Below, in pieces: positions 34,790 to 44,273 of a stretch of DNA of 64,000 nucleotides (positions within the stretch are counted from its first letter, which is position 1; the number at the start of each line of letters is the position of its first letter). Source of the DNA: Rhodobacter sp. (lineage in GTDB: Bacteria > Pseudomonadota > Alphaproteobacteria > Rhodobacterales > Rhodobacteraceae); NCBI GenBank assembly GCA_020637595.1, contig JACKKE010000015.1, forward strand, positions 16,704-80,703, read 5' to 3'. The position numbers and the translations under genes were made by a program. The notes under the pieces are model-generated. The model did not search any database, was not told the DNA's origin, and was given only the letters and a program-made list of their open reading frames with translations.

Positions 34790-35904
34790 TGTCTGCGAAA
34801 CCGTTGGCGGGCCTTCGCGTTGTCGAACTGGCCCGCATTCTCGCTGGTCCCTGGGCCGGGCAGACCTTGGCCGACCTGGGCGCCGAGGTGATCAAGGTTG
34901 AAGCGCCCGAGGGCGACGACACGCGCTATTGGGGTCCGCCCTTTATCGACCGCGCGGGCACGCAGGTGGCCGCCTACTACCATTCGGCCAACCGCGGCAA
35001 GACCTCGGTCGTCGCGGATTTCCGCACGCCCGAGGGGCAAGAAAAGGTGCGCGCACTGCTGGCCGGCGCCGATATCCTGATCGAGAACTTCAAGGTCGGC
35101 GGGCTGAAGAAATACGGCCTCGACTATGACAGCCTGAGGGATGACTTTCCGGGGCTGATCTATTGCTCGATCACCGGCTTTGGCCAGGACGGCCCCTATG
35201 CTCATCGCGCGGGCTATGACTACATCATCCAGGGTATGTCCGGGCTGATGTCGATCACCGGCCCGGCCGAGGGCGAGCCGCATCGCGTCGGCGTTGCGGT
35301 GACCGACATCTTTACCGGGGTCTATTCGACCACCGCGATCCTGGCGGCGCTGCATGAACGCGGCCGCACCGGCAAGGGCACGCATATCGATATGGCGCTG
35401 TTCGATTGCGCGGTGTCGGTGATGGCCAACCAGGCGATGAACTACCTGACCACCGGCACCCCGCCCGAGCGCACCGGAAACTGGCATCCGAACCTGGTGC
35501 CCTATCAGGTGTTCGAATGCGCTGACGGGCATATCATCATCGCCACCGGCAACAGCGCGCAGTATCACCGGCTGTGCCGCCTGCTGGGTCTCGATGCGTT
35601 GATCGACGACCCGCGGTTCCTGCACAACCCCGACCGCGTTGCAAACCGCGCGGTGCTGTCCGATCTGCTGACCGGGGGCACCCGTCAATGGGGCAAGCTG
35701 GCGCTGCTGGCCGCCTGCGAACGCGAGGGGATCCCCGCCGGGCCGATCAACACCATGACCGAGGTGTTCGACGACCCGCAGGTCAAGGCGCGCGGCATGC
35801 AGCTGGACCTCGGCGTGCATCAGGGCGTGCGCTCGCCCTTCGTGTTCGACGGCGACCGCTGCGCCTCGGACCGACCGGCACCGGCGCTGGGCGACGGCGA
35901 CTAA
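34789..35904 (+). CDS. CaiB/BaiF family CoA-transferase
   Basis: This 371-residue class III CoA-transferase has RVVELARILAGPWAGQTLADLGAEVIKVE at the N-terminus, the catalytic Asp in DMALFDCAVSVMANQ near residue 200, and GIPAGPIN near residue 318. The family moves CoA between carboxylic acids. The acceptor is not predictable. It is slightly short of the ~400-residue norm. It is coupled to dsbA by TGATG and converges on corA with a 4 bp overlap. Confidence 0.92.
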   Translation: MSAKPLAGLRVVELARILAGPWAGQTLADLGAEVIKVEAPEGDDTRYWGPPFIDRAGTQVAAYYHSANRGKTSVVADFRTPEGQEKVRALLAGADILIENFKVGGLKKYGLDYDSLRDDFPGLIYCSITGFGQDGPYAHRAGYDYIIQGMSGLMSITGPAEGEPHRVGVAVTDIFTGVYSTTAILAALHERGRTGKGTHIDMALFDCAVSVMANQAMNYLTTGTPPERTGNWHPNLVPYQVFECADGHIIIATGNSAQYHRLCRLLGLDALIDDPRFLHNPDRVANRAVLSDLLTGGTRQWGKLALLAACEREGIPAGPINTMTEVFDDPQVKARGMQLDLGVHQGVRSPFVFDGDRCASDRPAPALGDGD

Positions 35905-36956
35905 CGCCGTCCACCCAGCCAGCCCTTGGCCCGGAACCACAGCGCCAGACCAACCCCGATGGCCGTCATCACGGCCATCACCACGGGATACCCCCAGCGC
36001 CACTGCAGTTCCGGCATGTCGACGAAATTCATTCCGTAGACCCCGACGATAAAGGTCAGCGGGATGAAGATCGTGGCGATCAGGGTCAGCACCTGCATCA
36101 CCTCGTTCATCCGGTTCGACTGGCTGGACAGGTGGATGTCGACCAGCCCCGAGGTGATGTCGCGATAGGTCTCGACCATGTCGATCAGCTGGAACGCATG
36201 GTCGTGACAGTCGCGCAGGTATAGCCGTGTCTGCTCGCTGAACCACGCGCCATCGTCGCGCAGCAGCGTCGACAACAGATCGCGCATCGGCCAGATCGCG
36301 GAACGGATCGTTCGCAGCTCATGCTTGATGGCGTGTATGTCGGCAATCTGCCCGGGTTCCGAACGCAGCACCACCGCATCTTCGAGCGCCTCGATCCGTT
36401 CGCCCAGCTTTTCGAGCACCGGGAAATAGGAATCGATCACCGCGTCGATCAGCGCATAGGTCAGGTAGTCCGCACCGCGCCCGCGGATCGGGCTCAGCGC
36501 GTTGCGCAGGCGGGCGCGGACCGGTTCGAACACATCGCCCGGAAGTTCCTGAAAGGTGATGACATCGCCATGCCCCAGGAACAGCGCGACCTGCTCGGAG
36601 GCAAAGCTGCCTTCGGACTTGGTGGGCATCCGCAGGACAATGAACAGGTGTTCCTGATAATCCTCGGCCTTTGGCCGCTGATGCAGGTTGACCACATCCT
36701 CCATCGCCAGCGGATGCAGCCCGTAGGAGGAGGCGATCTGGCTGAGCAGCGCCTGATCGCGCAGCCCGTCGACGTTCAGCCACAGGGTGCTGTCATCGGT
36801 GGATTGCGGCAGGGTGTCGATTTCCTCGAGTGCCGAGGTGGAATAGCGCATCGCATGCAGGTGCGATTCCGCCGCCGCCGGGTCGGTCGCCCAGCGTCCC
36901 GGCGGGCTTCCGGGGGCGTTGCGGCGTTTGCGGGTATAGCTGGAGGTGCGTTTCAT
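35901..36956 (-). CDS. corA: CorA-family Mg2+/Co2+ transporter
   Basis: This 351-residue protein has a large N-terminal cytoplasmic domain (LAMEDVVNLHQRPKAEDYQEHLF near residue 80), a long helix, and two C-terminal membrane segments. The selectivity motif YGMNF is in FIVGVYGMNFVDMP near residue 311. The second membrane segment (VVMAVMTAIGVGLALWF) is followed by a basic tail. It imports divalent cations passively as a pentamer. Confidence 0.94.
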   Translation of the reverse strand: MKRTSSYTRKRRNAPGSPPGRWATDPAAAESHLHAMRYSTSALEEIDTLPQSTDDSTLWLNVDGLRDQALLSQIASSYGLHPLAMEDVVNLHQRPKAEDYQEHLFIVLRMPTKSEGSFASEQVALFLGHGDVITFQELPGDVFEPVRARLRNALSPIRGRGADYLTYALIDAVIDSYFPVLEKLGERIEALEDAVVLRSEPGQIADIHAIKHELRTIRSAIWPMRDLLSTLLRDDGAWFSEQTRLYLRDCHDHAFQLIDMVETYRDITSGLVDIHLSSQSNRMNEVMQVLTLIATIFIPLTFIVGVYGMNFVDMPELQWRWGYPVVMAVMTAIGVGLALWFRAKGWLGGRR

Positions 36957-37040
36957 GTCGGTCCTGTCAGAGCTGTTGCCAGCTTAGGCCCGGCTGCGGG
37001 GCCGCGTCAAAGCCGGAGCAGTCCGAAAGGCGGGTCGCGA

Positions 37041-37925
37041 TTATCGTGCGGGCGCGGTTTTCGACAGCTGCACAGCCAGGATGCCGGCCATGATGATCGC
37101 CACGCCGATCACGTCGGCCACGCCCAGCCCCTCGCCCAAGAGCGCCGAGGCGATCGCCACGCCGAAGAACGGATTGAGGAAGTGAAAGGTCGCGCCGCGC
37201 ACCGCGCCGATGCGCTGCACCAGCTTGAACCAGACCCAGGTCGCGGTCAGCCCCGGCACCAGCGTGGTATAGGCAAAGGCGCCCACCAGCCGCCAGGTCC
37301 AGGTGATGTGGATCGTCTCGAAGGCCAGCGAGGGGCCGATCAGCGCAACCGAGCCGACCAGCATCTGCAACCCCACGACCATCATCACATTGCCCCCCGA
37401 CGACGCCCCGCGCAGCGCCAGCGTGGCGATCGTCAGCGCCACCGCCCCCAGCACGCAGAGCGCGACGCCGACCGGGTCCAGCCCGCCGGAGAACCGCGCG
37501 CCCATGATCAGCACGACGCCCCCGAACCCGGCCAGAAGCCCGGCGATGGCCAGGGGTTTCAGGCGGTCGCCCATGAACAGGAATCCCGCCAGCGCGACCA
37601 TCAGCGGCAGTGTCGAGGCGATGATCGAGGCGGCCGAGGCCTCGACCCACTGCATGGCGACAAAGTTGAGGCCCAGATAGGCGGCGTTCTGGCACAGGCC
37701 GAAAATGATCGTCGCCCGCCATTGCGCCCGCGTCAGACGGAAACTTTCGCCCAGCAGCTTGGCCAGGGTGATGCCGATCAGCCCCGAGATCAGAAACCGC
37801 ACCGACAGCGAGAACAGCGGCGGCGCGTCCATCACGATCATCCGCGCCGAGGTAAAGGCCGAGGACCACATGAAGGCAAAGGCCAGCCCCATGAACAGCG
37901 CGCGAAAATCCATCGGAACCCCCAA
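37041..37925 (-). CDS. DMT-superfamily (EamA) transporter
   Basis: This 294-residue (or 290 from ATG 37913) protein has about ten membrane segments arranged as two EamA repeats: FMGLAFAFMWSSAFTSAR at the start and VPGLTATWVWFKLVQRIGAVRGATFHFLNPFFGVAIASALLGE in the second half. It resembles RhaT/EamA metabolite exporters. The substrate is unknown. It is a single gene between corA and htpX. Confidence 0.87.
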   Translation of the reverse strand: MGVPMDFRALFMGLAFAFMWSSAFTSARMIVMDAPPLFSLSVRFLISGLIGITLAKLLGESFRLTRAQWRATIIFGLCQNAAYLGLNFVAMQWVEASAASIIASTLPLMVALAGFLFMGDRLKPLAIAGLLAGFGGVVLIMGARFSGGLDPVGVALCVLGAVALTIATLALRGASSGGNVMMVVGLQMLVGSVALIGPSLAFETIHITWTWRLVGAFAYTTLVPGLTATWVWFKLVQRIGAVRGATFHFLNPFFGVAIASALLGEGLGVADVIGVAIIMAGILAVQLSKTAPAR

Positions 37926-37997
37926 AGACGCAGGCCCCTGCGGGGCGTTCGCCCTAGGGGATAGCGGGGATTGCGCGGCGGGGAAAGGGGGGCGTGG

Positions 37998-38912
37998 TTA
38001 CGACCACGGCCCCGCATAGCGCGAGGATTTGCGCGACGGCGCGGCGCTGCGGCTGGAGGCGCGGCCCGACTGGCCCATCTCGGCGGCCAGCTGCTCCAGC
38101 GCGGCGATGCGGTTTTCGGTCGCCGGGTGGGTCGAGAACAGCTTGTCCCTGGCATGTGCGTGCAGCGGGTTGATGATGAACATATGCGCGGTCGCCGGGT
38201 TGCGCTCGGCCGTGACATTGTCGATGCGCGCGGCATAGGACTGGATCTTGCGCAGCGCATCGGCCAGCCACAGCGGGTGACCGCAGATCTGCGCGCCGAT
38301 ACGGTCGGCCTCGTATTCGCGCGAGCGCGAGATTGCCATCTGCACCACTGCCGCCGCCAGCGGCGCCAGGATCATCATCGCGATCATCGCCAGGGGATTC
38401 TGACGTTCCCGGCTACCACCGAAGAACATCGCGAAGTTCGCCAGCATCGAGATCGCCCCGGCAAAGCTGGCGGTGACGGTCATCGTCAGCGTGTCGTAAT
38501 TGCGGATGTGCGCCATCTCATGCGCGACCACCGCCGTGACCTCATCATGGCTCAGCCGCTGCATCAGCCCGGTCGACACAGCCACCGCGGCGTTGTCGGG
38601 GTTGCGCCCGGTGGCAAAGGCGTTGGGCTGGTCGCTCTCGATGACATAGACCGCGGGGGTCGGCATGTCGGCGGCCTGCGCCAGCTCCATGACGATCTGC
38701 TGCAACTCGGGCGCGGTATAGGCGTCGACGGGCCGCGCGTTGTGCATGCGCAGCACCATCTTGTCCGAGTTCCACCAGGTCATGGCGTTCATCGCAACGG
38801 CAACGGCCAGCGCGATCAGCGCGCCGTAAGAGCCGCCGATGACATAGCCCATGCCCAGGAACAGGGCCGTCATCGCGGCCATCAGGATTGCGGTCTTGGC
38901 GTAGCCCATCAT
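37998..38912 (-). CDS. htpX: Protease HtpX homologue
   Basis: This 304-residue zinc metalloprotease has two N-terminal membrane segments (TAILMAAMTALFLGMGYVIGG and ALIALAVAVAMNAMTWW). The active site is VAHEMAHIRNYD (HExxH near residue 130), and a downstream Glu lies in SREYEADRIGA (near residue 205). It degrades misfolded membrane proteins. The C-terminal tail (SSRYAGPWS) varies in the family. Confidence 0.94.
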   Translation of the reverse strand: MMGYAKTAILMAAMTALFLGMGYVIGGSYGALIALAVAVAMNAMTWWNSDKMVLRMHNARPVDAYTAPELQQIVMELAQAADMPTPAVYVIESDQPNAFATGRNPDNAAVAVSTGLMQRLSHDEVTAVVAHEMAHIRNYDTLTMTVTASFAGAISMLANFAMFFGGSRERQNPLAMIAMMILAPLAAAVVQMAISRSREYEADRIGAQICGHPLWLADALRKIQSYAARIDNVTAERNPATAHMFIINPLHAHARDKLFSTHPATENRIAALEQLAAEMGQSGRASSRSAAPSRKSSRYAGPWS

Positions 38913-38964
38913 GCCCTCCGTGTCTGACGCTGGATATGGGCAGGGTCGCGCCCGGGTGCAAGCC

Positions 38965-39954
38965 TCAGACGAGGCCCTCGGCCTTGAACAAGGCGTGCAC
39001 GTCCTGCTGCGGGCGCGCGCCGATATGGCCGATCACCTCGGCGGCGGCGATGTTGCCCATCCGTCCGCAGGTTTCCAGCGAATGGCCACGCACCAGCCCA
39101 TAGAGGAACCCCGCCGCGAACTGGTCGCCGGCACCGGTCGCATCGACTGGCACCACGGTTTTCACCGGGGCCTCGGCGCGGTGGCCGTCATGGATCAACA
39201 CCACCGGATCGCCCGAGCGCGTGCAGACCACGATCGCGCATTCCGAGGCCGCACGGGCCAGCGCGTCGTCGAGGTCGTTCTCCTCATAGAGCGAGGTCAG
39301 TTCCTTTTCGTTGCCGATCACGAAATCCATCTCGTTGGCAACCAGCCGGCGAAAGTCGGCGCGGTGGCGGTCGACGCAGAACGGATCGCTCAGCGCGATG
39401 CCCACCCGGCCGCCGGCGGCGCGGCAGGCGCGCGCGGCTTTCAGGAAGGCTTCCTTGCCCTTGTCCTTGTCGAACAGATAGCCTTCGAGGAACAGCACCT
39501 CGGTATCGGCCATCACCGCCTCGTCGACGTCATCGGGGCCGACCTCGGCCGAGATGCCCAGATAGGTGTTCATCGACCGCTCGCCGTCGGGGGTGACAAA
39601 GATCATGCTGCGCGAGGTCGGCAGCTCGCCGCCTGCGACCGGCGGATTGACAAAGGCCGTGCCCATGCGCGCGGCATCGGCGGCAAAGAACCGCCCCAGC
39701 GCGTCGTCGCGCACCCGGCCCACCAGCGCCGTCTTCAGCCCCATCGCGCCGACCCCGGCGATGGTGTTGCACACCGACCCGCCCGAGGCCTCGCGCCGGT
39801 CCTTCATCGCGCCATAGAGGGTCTCGGCGCGCTCGCGCTCGACCAGCTGCATGATCCCCTTGTGGATGCCCATGTGGTCCAGGAAATGGTCGTCCACGGT
39901 GGTGATGACATCGACGATGGCATTGCCGATGCCGGCAACCTGATAGGTTTTCAC
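38965..39954 (-). CDS. Adenosine kinase / PfkB-family sugar kinase
   Basis: This 329-residue ribokinase-fold protein has GIGNAIVDVI at the N-terminus, GGSVCNTIAGVGAMGLKTALVG near residue 55, and the PfkB anion-hole motif DATGAGDQFAAGFLYG near residue 272. The set matches the adenosine-kinase-like group common in alphaproteobacteria. It overlaps nth by 4 bp. Confidence 0.9.
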   Translation of the reverse strand: MKTYQVAGIGNAIVDVITTVDDHFLDHMGIHKGIMQLVERERAETLYGAMKDRREASGGSVCNTIAGVGAMGLKTALVGRVRDDALGRFFAADAARMGTAFVNPPVAGGELPTSRSMIFVTPDGERSMNTYLGISAEVGPDDVDEAVMADTEVLFLEGYLFDKDKGKEAFLKAARACRAAGGRVGIALSDPFCVDRHRADFRRLVANEMDFVIGNEKELTSLYEENDLDDALARAASECAIVVCTRSGDPVVLIHDGHRAEAPVKTVVPVDATGAGDQFAAGFLYGLVRGHSLETCGRMGNIAAAEVIGHIGARPQQDVHALFKAEGLV

Positions 39955-40595
39955 AGGGATTTCTCCTCAAAAGGGCAGAGGTCGCGGATCAGGCAGGCCG
40001 GGCAATTGGGCTTGCGCGCCTTGCAGACATAGCGGCCGTGCAGGATCAGCCAGTGATGCGCGTGTTGCTGGAAATCGACCGGGATGTTGTCCTCGATCGC
40101 GCGTTCGACGGCGACGACATCCTTGCCCGGGCAGATGCCGGTGCGGTTGCCGATGCGGAAGATGTGGGTGTCGACCGCCTGCGCCGGGTAATGCCACCAC
40201 ATGTTCAGCACGACATTCGCGGTCTTGCGGCCGACACCCGGCAGGCTCTCTAGCGCGGCGCGGGAATTGGGCACCTGGCCGTCATACTGGTCGACCAGGA
40301 TCTGGCTCAGCTTGATGACGTTCTTGGCCTTGTTGCGATAAAGGCCGATCGTCTTGATATGCTCGATCAGCCCCTCTTCGCCCAGCGCCAGCATCTTTTC
40401 CGGCGTGTCGGCGATCTTGAACAGCTCTTTCGTCGCCTTGTTCACCCCGACATCGGTGGCCTGCGCCGACAGCGCGACAGCAACGACCAGCGTATAGGCG
40501 TTGACGTGATCCAGCTCGCCCTTGGGTTCGGGGTTTTCCGCCTGGAAGCGGCTGAAGATCTCGCGGATCGTATGATAATCGAGTTGTGCGGCCAT
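39951..40595 (-). CDS. nth: Endonuclease III
   Basis: This 214-residue enzyme starts at ATG 40595, preceded by GAGGGG; a longer form to 40631 is less likely. It shows LVDQYDGQVPNSRAALESLPGVGRKTANVVLN (HhH with catalytic Lys), VDTHIFRIGNRTGI (catalytic Asp), and the 4Fe-4S loop CKARKPNCPACLIRDLC. It removes oxidised pyrimidines and cleaves AP sites. Coupled to the adenosine kinase gene downstream. Confidence 0.95.
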   Translation of the reverse strand: MAAQLDYHTIREIFSRFQAENPEPKGELDHVNAYTLVVAVALSAQATDVGVNKATKELFKIADTPEKMLALGEEGLIEHIKTIGLYRNKAKNVIKLSQILVDQYDGQVPNSRAALESLPGVGRKTANVVLNMWWHYPAQAVDTHIFRIGNRTGICPGKDVVAVERAIEDNIPVDFQQHAHHWLILHGRYVCKARKPNCPACLIRDLCPFEEKSL

Positions 40596-40634
40596 GCTCC
40601 CCTCTTGCAACGGGTCCGGTGCCAAGGGCAAGGC

Positions 40635-41855
40635 TCAGTCGTCGCGCATTCTGCGCATCAGCCGGCCGATAATGAAGGATGTGCGCGGGCTGTAGACGTA
40701 GCGCGTGCGCGATTCCGGTGCCGGGCCGACCTTCATCCGGTAAAGGCCGAAGACGATCAGCAGCACATGGGCCACCGCGATGAAGGCGAACATCGAGCCG
40801 GGGCCGAAGGACGCGATCAGCGCCGAGGCAATCACCGGGCTGGCGATCGCCCCCACCGCATACAGGAACATATGCGCGGCGCTCAACTCGACCCGCTCGT
40901 GCTGGCCGGCAAAGTCATGCGCATGCGCGGTCGAGACCGAATAGATCGGGAAGGTGGTGAAGCCAAAGAACCCGGCGGCGAGGAAGATCGTCACCAGATT
41001 GCCCTGCGCCCCCACGACCATCCCCGCGCAACCCAGGATCGCCGCGACCGAGATGCCGATCAGGATGTGCCGGCGGTCGAACTTGTCGGCCAGCCAGCCC
41101 ACCGGGAATTGCGCAAAGGCCCCGCCCAGCACATAGGCCGAGAGGAACAGCGCGATACGGTCGGCCTCGAGCCCCACGGCGAGGCCATAGAGCGGCCCGA
41201 CCATCCGAAACGCCGCGCCGGTGATCCCCGAGACCACCACCCCCACCGCGCCCAGCGGCGAGCGGTCCCACGCCAGCTTTGGCCGCAGGCGCGGGGCCGC
41301 GCCGGTGGCGGGGGCCTCGGCCCGGGTCAGCAGCAGGGGAAACAGCGCGGCGCAGGCGATCAGCGCCAGCAGGTTATAGCTGACATAGGCGGCGGGCGTC
41401 AGGAAGGCGATCAAGATCTGCGCGCCCAGGTTGCCGGTCACGTCCACCACCCGGTAGACACCCATCGCCCGGCCGCGGGTCTCGTTGGTGACCTTGGACT
41501 GCAGCCAGGCCTCGATGATCGTGTAGCACCCGGCCACCGCCAGCCCGGTCGCCATCCGCATCACCGCCCAGGCCCAGGGGTCGGTCAGCATCATATGCGC
41601 CAGGATGCCGATCACCCCGGCGGCGGCAAAGGCGGCAAAGGCGCGCGAATGGCCGACATTGCCCATCAGCCGCGGCGCCCACCAGCAACCGATGAAAAAG
41701 CCCAGGAAATGCGCCGACCCCAGCATCCCGATCTGCGAGGCGGTAAAGCCCAACTGGGTGCCAGACAGCGCGTCGAGCGGCACCACGCCGCCAAATCCCA
41801 GCTGCAGCATCAGCACCGAGGCAAAGAGGGCGGCAAACGAGATAATCAGGGTCAT
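40635..41855 (-). CDS. MFS transporter (YfcJ/sugar-efflux-like)
   Basis: This 406-residue membrane protein has about twelve segments. It starts at ATG 41855 (TLIISFAALFASVLML); the open frame upstream is basic and not membrane-like. It has an MFS motif at loop 2-3 (APRLMGNVGHSRAFAAFAAAG) and LADKFDRRHILIGISVAAILG in the second half. The substrate is unknown. It is divergent from the reductive-dehalogenase-like gene. Confidence 0.85.
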   Translation of the reverse strand: MTLIISFAALFASVLMLQLGFGGVVPLDALSGTQLGFTASQIGMLGSAHFLGFFIGCWWAPRLMGNVGHSRAFAAFAAAGVIGILAHMMLTDPWAWAVMRMATGLAVAGCYTIIEAWLQSKVTNETRGRAMGVYRVVDVTGNLGAQILIAFLTPAAYVSYNLLALIACAALFPLLLTRAEAPATGAAPRLRPKLAWDRSPLGAVGVVVSGITGAAFRMVGPLYGLAVGLEADRIALFLSAYVLGGAFAQFPVGWLADKFDRRHILIGISVAAILGCAGMVVGAQGNLVTIFLAAGFFGFTTFPIYSVSTAHAHDFAGQHERVELSAAHMFLYAVGAIASPVIASALIASFGPGSMFAFIAVAHVLLIVFGLYRMKVGPAPESRTRYVYSPRTSFIIGRLMRRMRDD

Positions 41856-41971
41856 GGGGCACGTCCGGTCGGGCCGCCACCTTGGCCCGGCTTTGCGCAA
41901 CAGTCCAGAGGCTTGGCCCCGCTTGACCCCACCCGCACCTGCGCCATAGCGTGGCCGCCGGAGGACCGCCC

Positions 41972-43177
41972 ATGCCGAACCCGCCCGCCCCCGGCCATAA
42001 CAACCCGCCCGACACCGCGGCACAGGACGCGCTGGCCGGGATTGTGACCACCGGCGAATTCACCCGCTTTCGTCAGCGCGACGACGTGTTCACCCGCGCC
42101 TTCTGGGACGACAGCGTGCGCAGCCGGCACAGCGACGGGTTCTTTGCCAGCTACCGGGCCGATGCCGCGCCGCGCAAGGGCGAGGGGTTCCAGCAAAAGG
42201 ACTTTGCCCTGCGCAACGCCGCCTGGCTGGTCAGCGACATCATCTCGAATCGCTCGGCCCATGAAGGGGTGCGCGAAGGGTTCCAGGCCCCGATCCGCGC
42301 CGACACACCGGTCTCGCCGCACCGCGCCGAGGTCGACGACCCCGCCCGCATGGCGACCGAGATCAAGCGCATCGCGCGATTCTTCGGCGCCGATCTGTGC
42401 GGCATCACCGGGTTCGACAACCGCTGGATCTATGCCAGCCAGGTCGATGTGCGCGATTTCTCCGAGGCGCCCGTCGACCTGCCCGAGGGGATGACCAGCG
42501 TCATCGTGCTGGGCCACCAGATGGACGCGCCGCTGGTCCAGACCTATCCCAGCGCGCTGGCCGGTGCCGCGACCGGGCGCGAATACAGCCATGAGGCGGC
42601 GATCGTGATCCAGCTGGCGGCCTTCATCCGCAACATGGGCTATAACGCCGTGCCGTCGATGAACGACACCGGGCTGGTGATCCCCTATGCAATCAAGGCG
42701 GGCCTGGGCGAATACGCGCGCAACCAGCTGGTGATCACGCCCGAATTTGGTCCGCGGCTGCGGTTTTCCAAGATCTTCACCGACCTGCCGCTGACCCATG
42801 ACCAGCCGAAACCGCTGGGGGTCAAGGCGGTCTGCGACATCTGCACCCGCTGCGCTGATGCCTGCCCGGTCAAGGCGCTGCCCTTTGGCCGGCCCTCGGA
42901 CGAGGCGCCCAACCGCAGTGCGATCAAGGGCGTGGTGAAATGGACCTCGGACGCCGAGAAATGCTTTGGCTACTGGGCCAAGCTGGCGTCGGATTGCGCG
43001 ATCTGCCTGCGGGTCTGCCCGTTCAACCGCGACTATTCGAAGCGCAGCAACCGGCTGTGGCTGAAACTGGCGCTGTCGCCCTGGCGCAAGCTGGCATTGT
43101 GGTGGGACGACAAGTCGAAGCGCGCCGCCCGGCTGAAGCCGCGCGACTGGTGGGCCGGGCGCGCGCGCGGGGACTGA
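41972..43177 (+). CDS. Reductive-dehalogenase-like iron-sulfur protein (soluble, no Tat signal)
   Basis: This 401-residue protein has two ferredoxin-type clusters, Cys288/291/294/298 and Cys331/342/345/349, preceded by AGLGEYARNQLVITPEFGPRLR and FTDLPL. These are hallmarks of RdhA enzymes, with a related layout in QueG. It has no twin-arginine signal and no neighbouring membrane anchor, so it is unlikely to be a respiratory RdhA. The clusters and cobamide-binding core suggest a cytosolic B12-dependent reductase of unknown substrate. ATG 41972 follows GGAGG. Confidence 0.78.
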   Translation: MPNPPAPGHNNPPDTAAQDALAGIVTTGEFTRFRQRDDVFTRAFWDDSVRSRHSDGFFASYRADAAPRKGEGFQQKDFALRNAAWLVSDIISNRSAHEGVREGFQAPIRADTPVSPHRAEVDDPARMATEIKRIARFFGADLCGITGFDNRWIYASQVDVRDFSEAPVDLPEGMTSVIVLGHQMDAPLVQTYPSALAGAATGREYSHEAAIVIQLAAFIRNMGYNAVPSMNDTGLVIPYAIKAGLGEYARNQLVITPEFGPRLRFSKIFTDLPLTHDQPKPLGVKAVCDICTRCADACPVKALPFGRPSDEAPNRSAIKGVVKWTSDAEKCFGYWAKLASDCAICLRVCPFNRDYSKRSNRLWLKLALSPWRKLALWWDDKSKRAARLKPRDWWAGRARGD

Positions 43178-43235
43178 TTGCGCAGGTTCCGGGTCGCGCG
43201 CCTGCCGGGTGGCGGGTAGGGATGGGAAACGGGGC

Positions 43236-43299
43236 AGGGGGCGTTGCCCCCTCTTGGCTGCGCCAATTCACCCCCAGCGTATTTGAGGCAAGATGAAAG
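43236..43299 (+). repeat. Dispersed intergenic repeat, copy C
   Basis: AGGGGGCGTTGCCCCCT forms a hairpin, followed by GGCTGCGCCAATTCACCCCC and AGCGTATTTGAGGCAAGATGAA. It lies just before the AraC-Ogt fusion start at 43313. The 3' end, including the CAAGATGAA tail, agrees with copies A and D. Confidence 0.72.
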
Positions 43300-43312
43300 G
43301 GCGCGGTTTCGC

Positions 43313-44158
43313 ATGAATGCTGAACAGGGCTATCATTACGGAGTCATCGCCCGGGCCATCGCCGAGATCGACGCGGCCGGCGGCGAGCGGGTGTCGCTGG
43401 ACGATCTGGCCGCGCGGCTGGGGATGAGCCCGGCGCATTTCCAGCGGGTATTCACGCAATGGGTGGGGGTCTCGCCCAAGCGGTATCAGCAATATCTGAC
43501 GCTGGGTCAGGCGCGGCGGATGCTGGCCGAGCATTTCACAGTGCTGGAGACCGCGCAGGAGGCGGGGCTGTCCGGCGCCGGGCGGCTGCACGATCTGTTC
43601 CTGCGCTGGGAGGCGATGACGCCCGGCGAATATGCGCGGGGCGGCGCGGGGTTGACCATCTTTTGGGGCTGGTTCGACAGCCCGTTCGGCCCGGCGATCG
43701 TCATGGGCACCGAGCGCGGCATCTGCGGCATGGGATTCGCGGCGGTGATGGGCGAGGAGGCGGCCTTTGCCGACATGCTGGGGCGCTGGCCGAAGGCGCG
43801 GTTCGTCGAAGACCCGATGCGGTTGCGCGACTGGGTGCAGGCGGCGTTCGGCGGGTCGAACAGGCTCGATCCGGTGCCGCTGTTCCTGATCGGCGCGCCG
43901 TTTCAGATCAAGGTCTGGGAGGCGCTGCTGGCGATCCCCTCGGGCGCGGTCAGCACCTATTCCGAGATCGCCCGTGCGGTGGGCAACCCCAAGGCCTCGC
44001 GCGCGGTGGGGGCGGCGGTGGGGCGCAATCCGATCAGCCTGCTGATCCCCTGCCACCGGGCGCTGGCGAAATCCGGCGCGCTGACCGGCTATCACTGGGG
44101 GTTGCCGGTCAAGCGGATGATGCTGGCGCGCGAGGCGGCGCAGGCCGATGCCGCCTGA
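43313..44158 (+). CDS. AraC-type/Ogt fusion: methylated-DNA-[protein]-cysteine S-methyltransferase
   Basis: This 281-residue protein starts at ATG 43313. Residues ~25-100 form an AraC-like helix-turn-helix domain (SLDDLAARLGMSPAHFQRVFTQWVGVSPKRY). Residues ~125-275 form an Ogt methyltransferase with LLIPCHRALAKSGALTGYHWG, the active Cys in PCHR. It lacks the N-terminal zinc-Cys domain of E. coli Ada, so it is the short Ada type. It repairs O6-methylguanine and may regulate its own gene. A dispersed repeat immediately precedes it. Confidence 0.9.
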   Translation: MNAEQGYHYGVIARAIAEIDAAGGERVSLDDLAARLGMSPAHFQRVFTQWVGVSPKRYQQYLTLGQARRMLAEHFTVLETAQEAGLSGAGRLHDLFLRWEAMTPGEYARGGAGLTIFWGWFDSPFGPAIVMGTERGICGMGFAAVMGEEAAFADMLGRWPKARFVEDPMRLRDWVQAAFGGSNRLDPVPLFLIGAPFQIKVWEALLAIPSGAVSTYSEIARAVGNPKASRAVGAAVGRNPISLLIPCHRALAKSGALTGYHWGLPVKRMMLAREAAQADAA

Positions 44159-44273
44159 TCGGTGGGGAACCGCCGATTGCCGGCCTATCAATCGAACGTG
44201 AGCGATTCCGGCCTGTTGCGAAATCCTGCGGGACGCTAGACTGCGCCAAAGTCATTTCCTCGGGAGATCCTTC

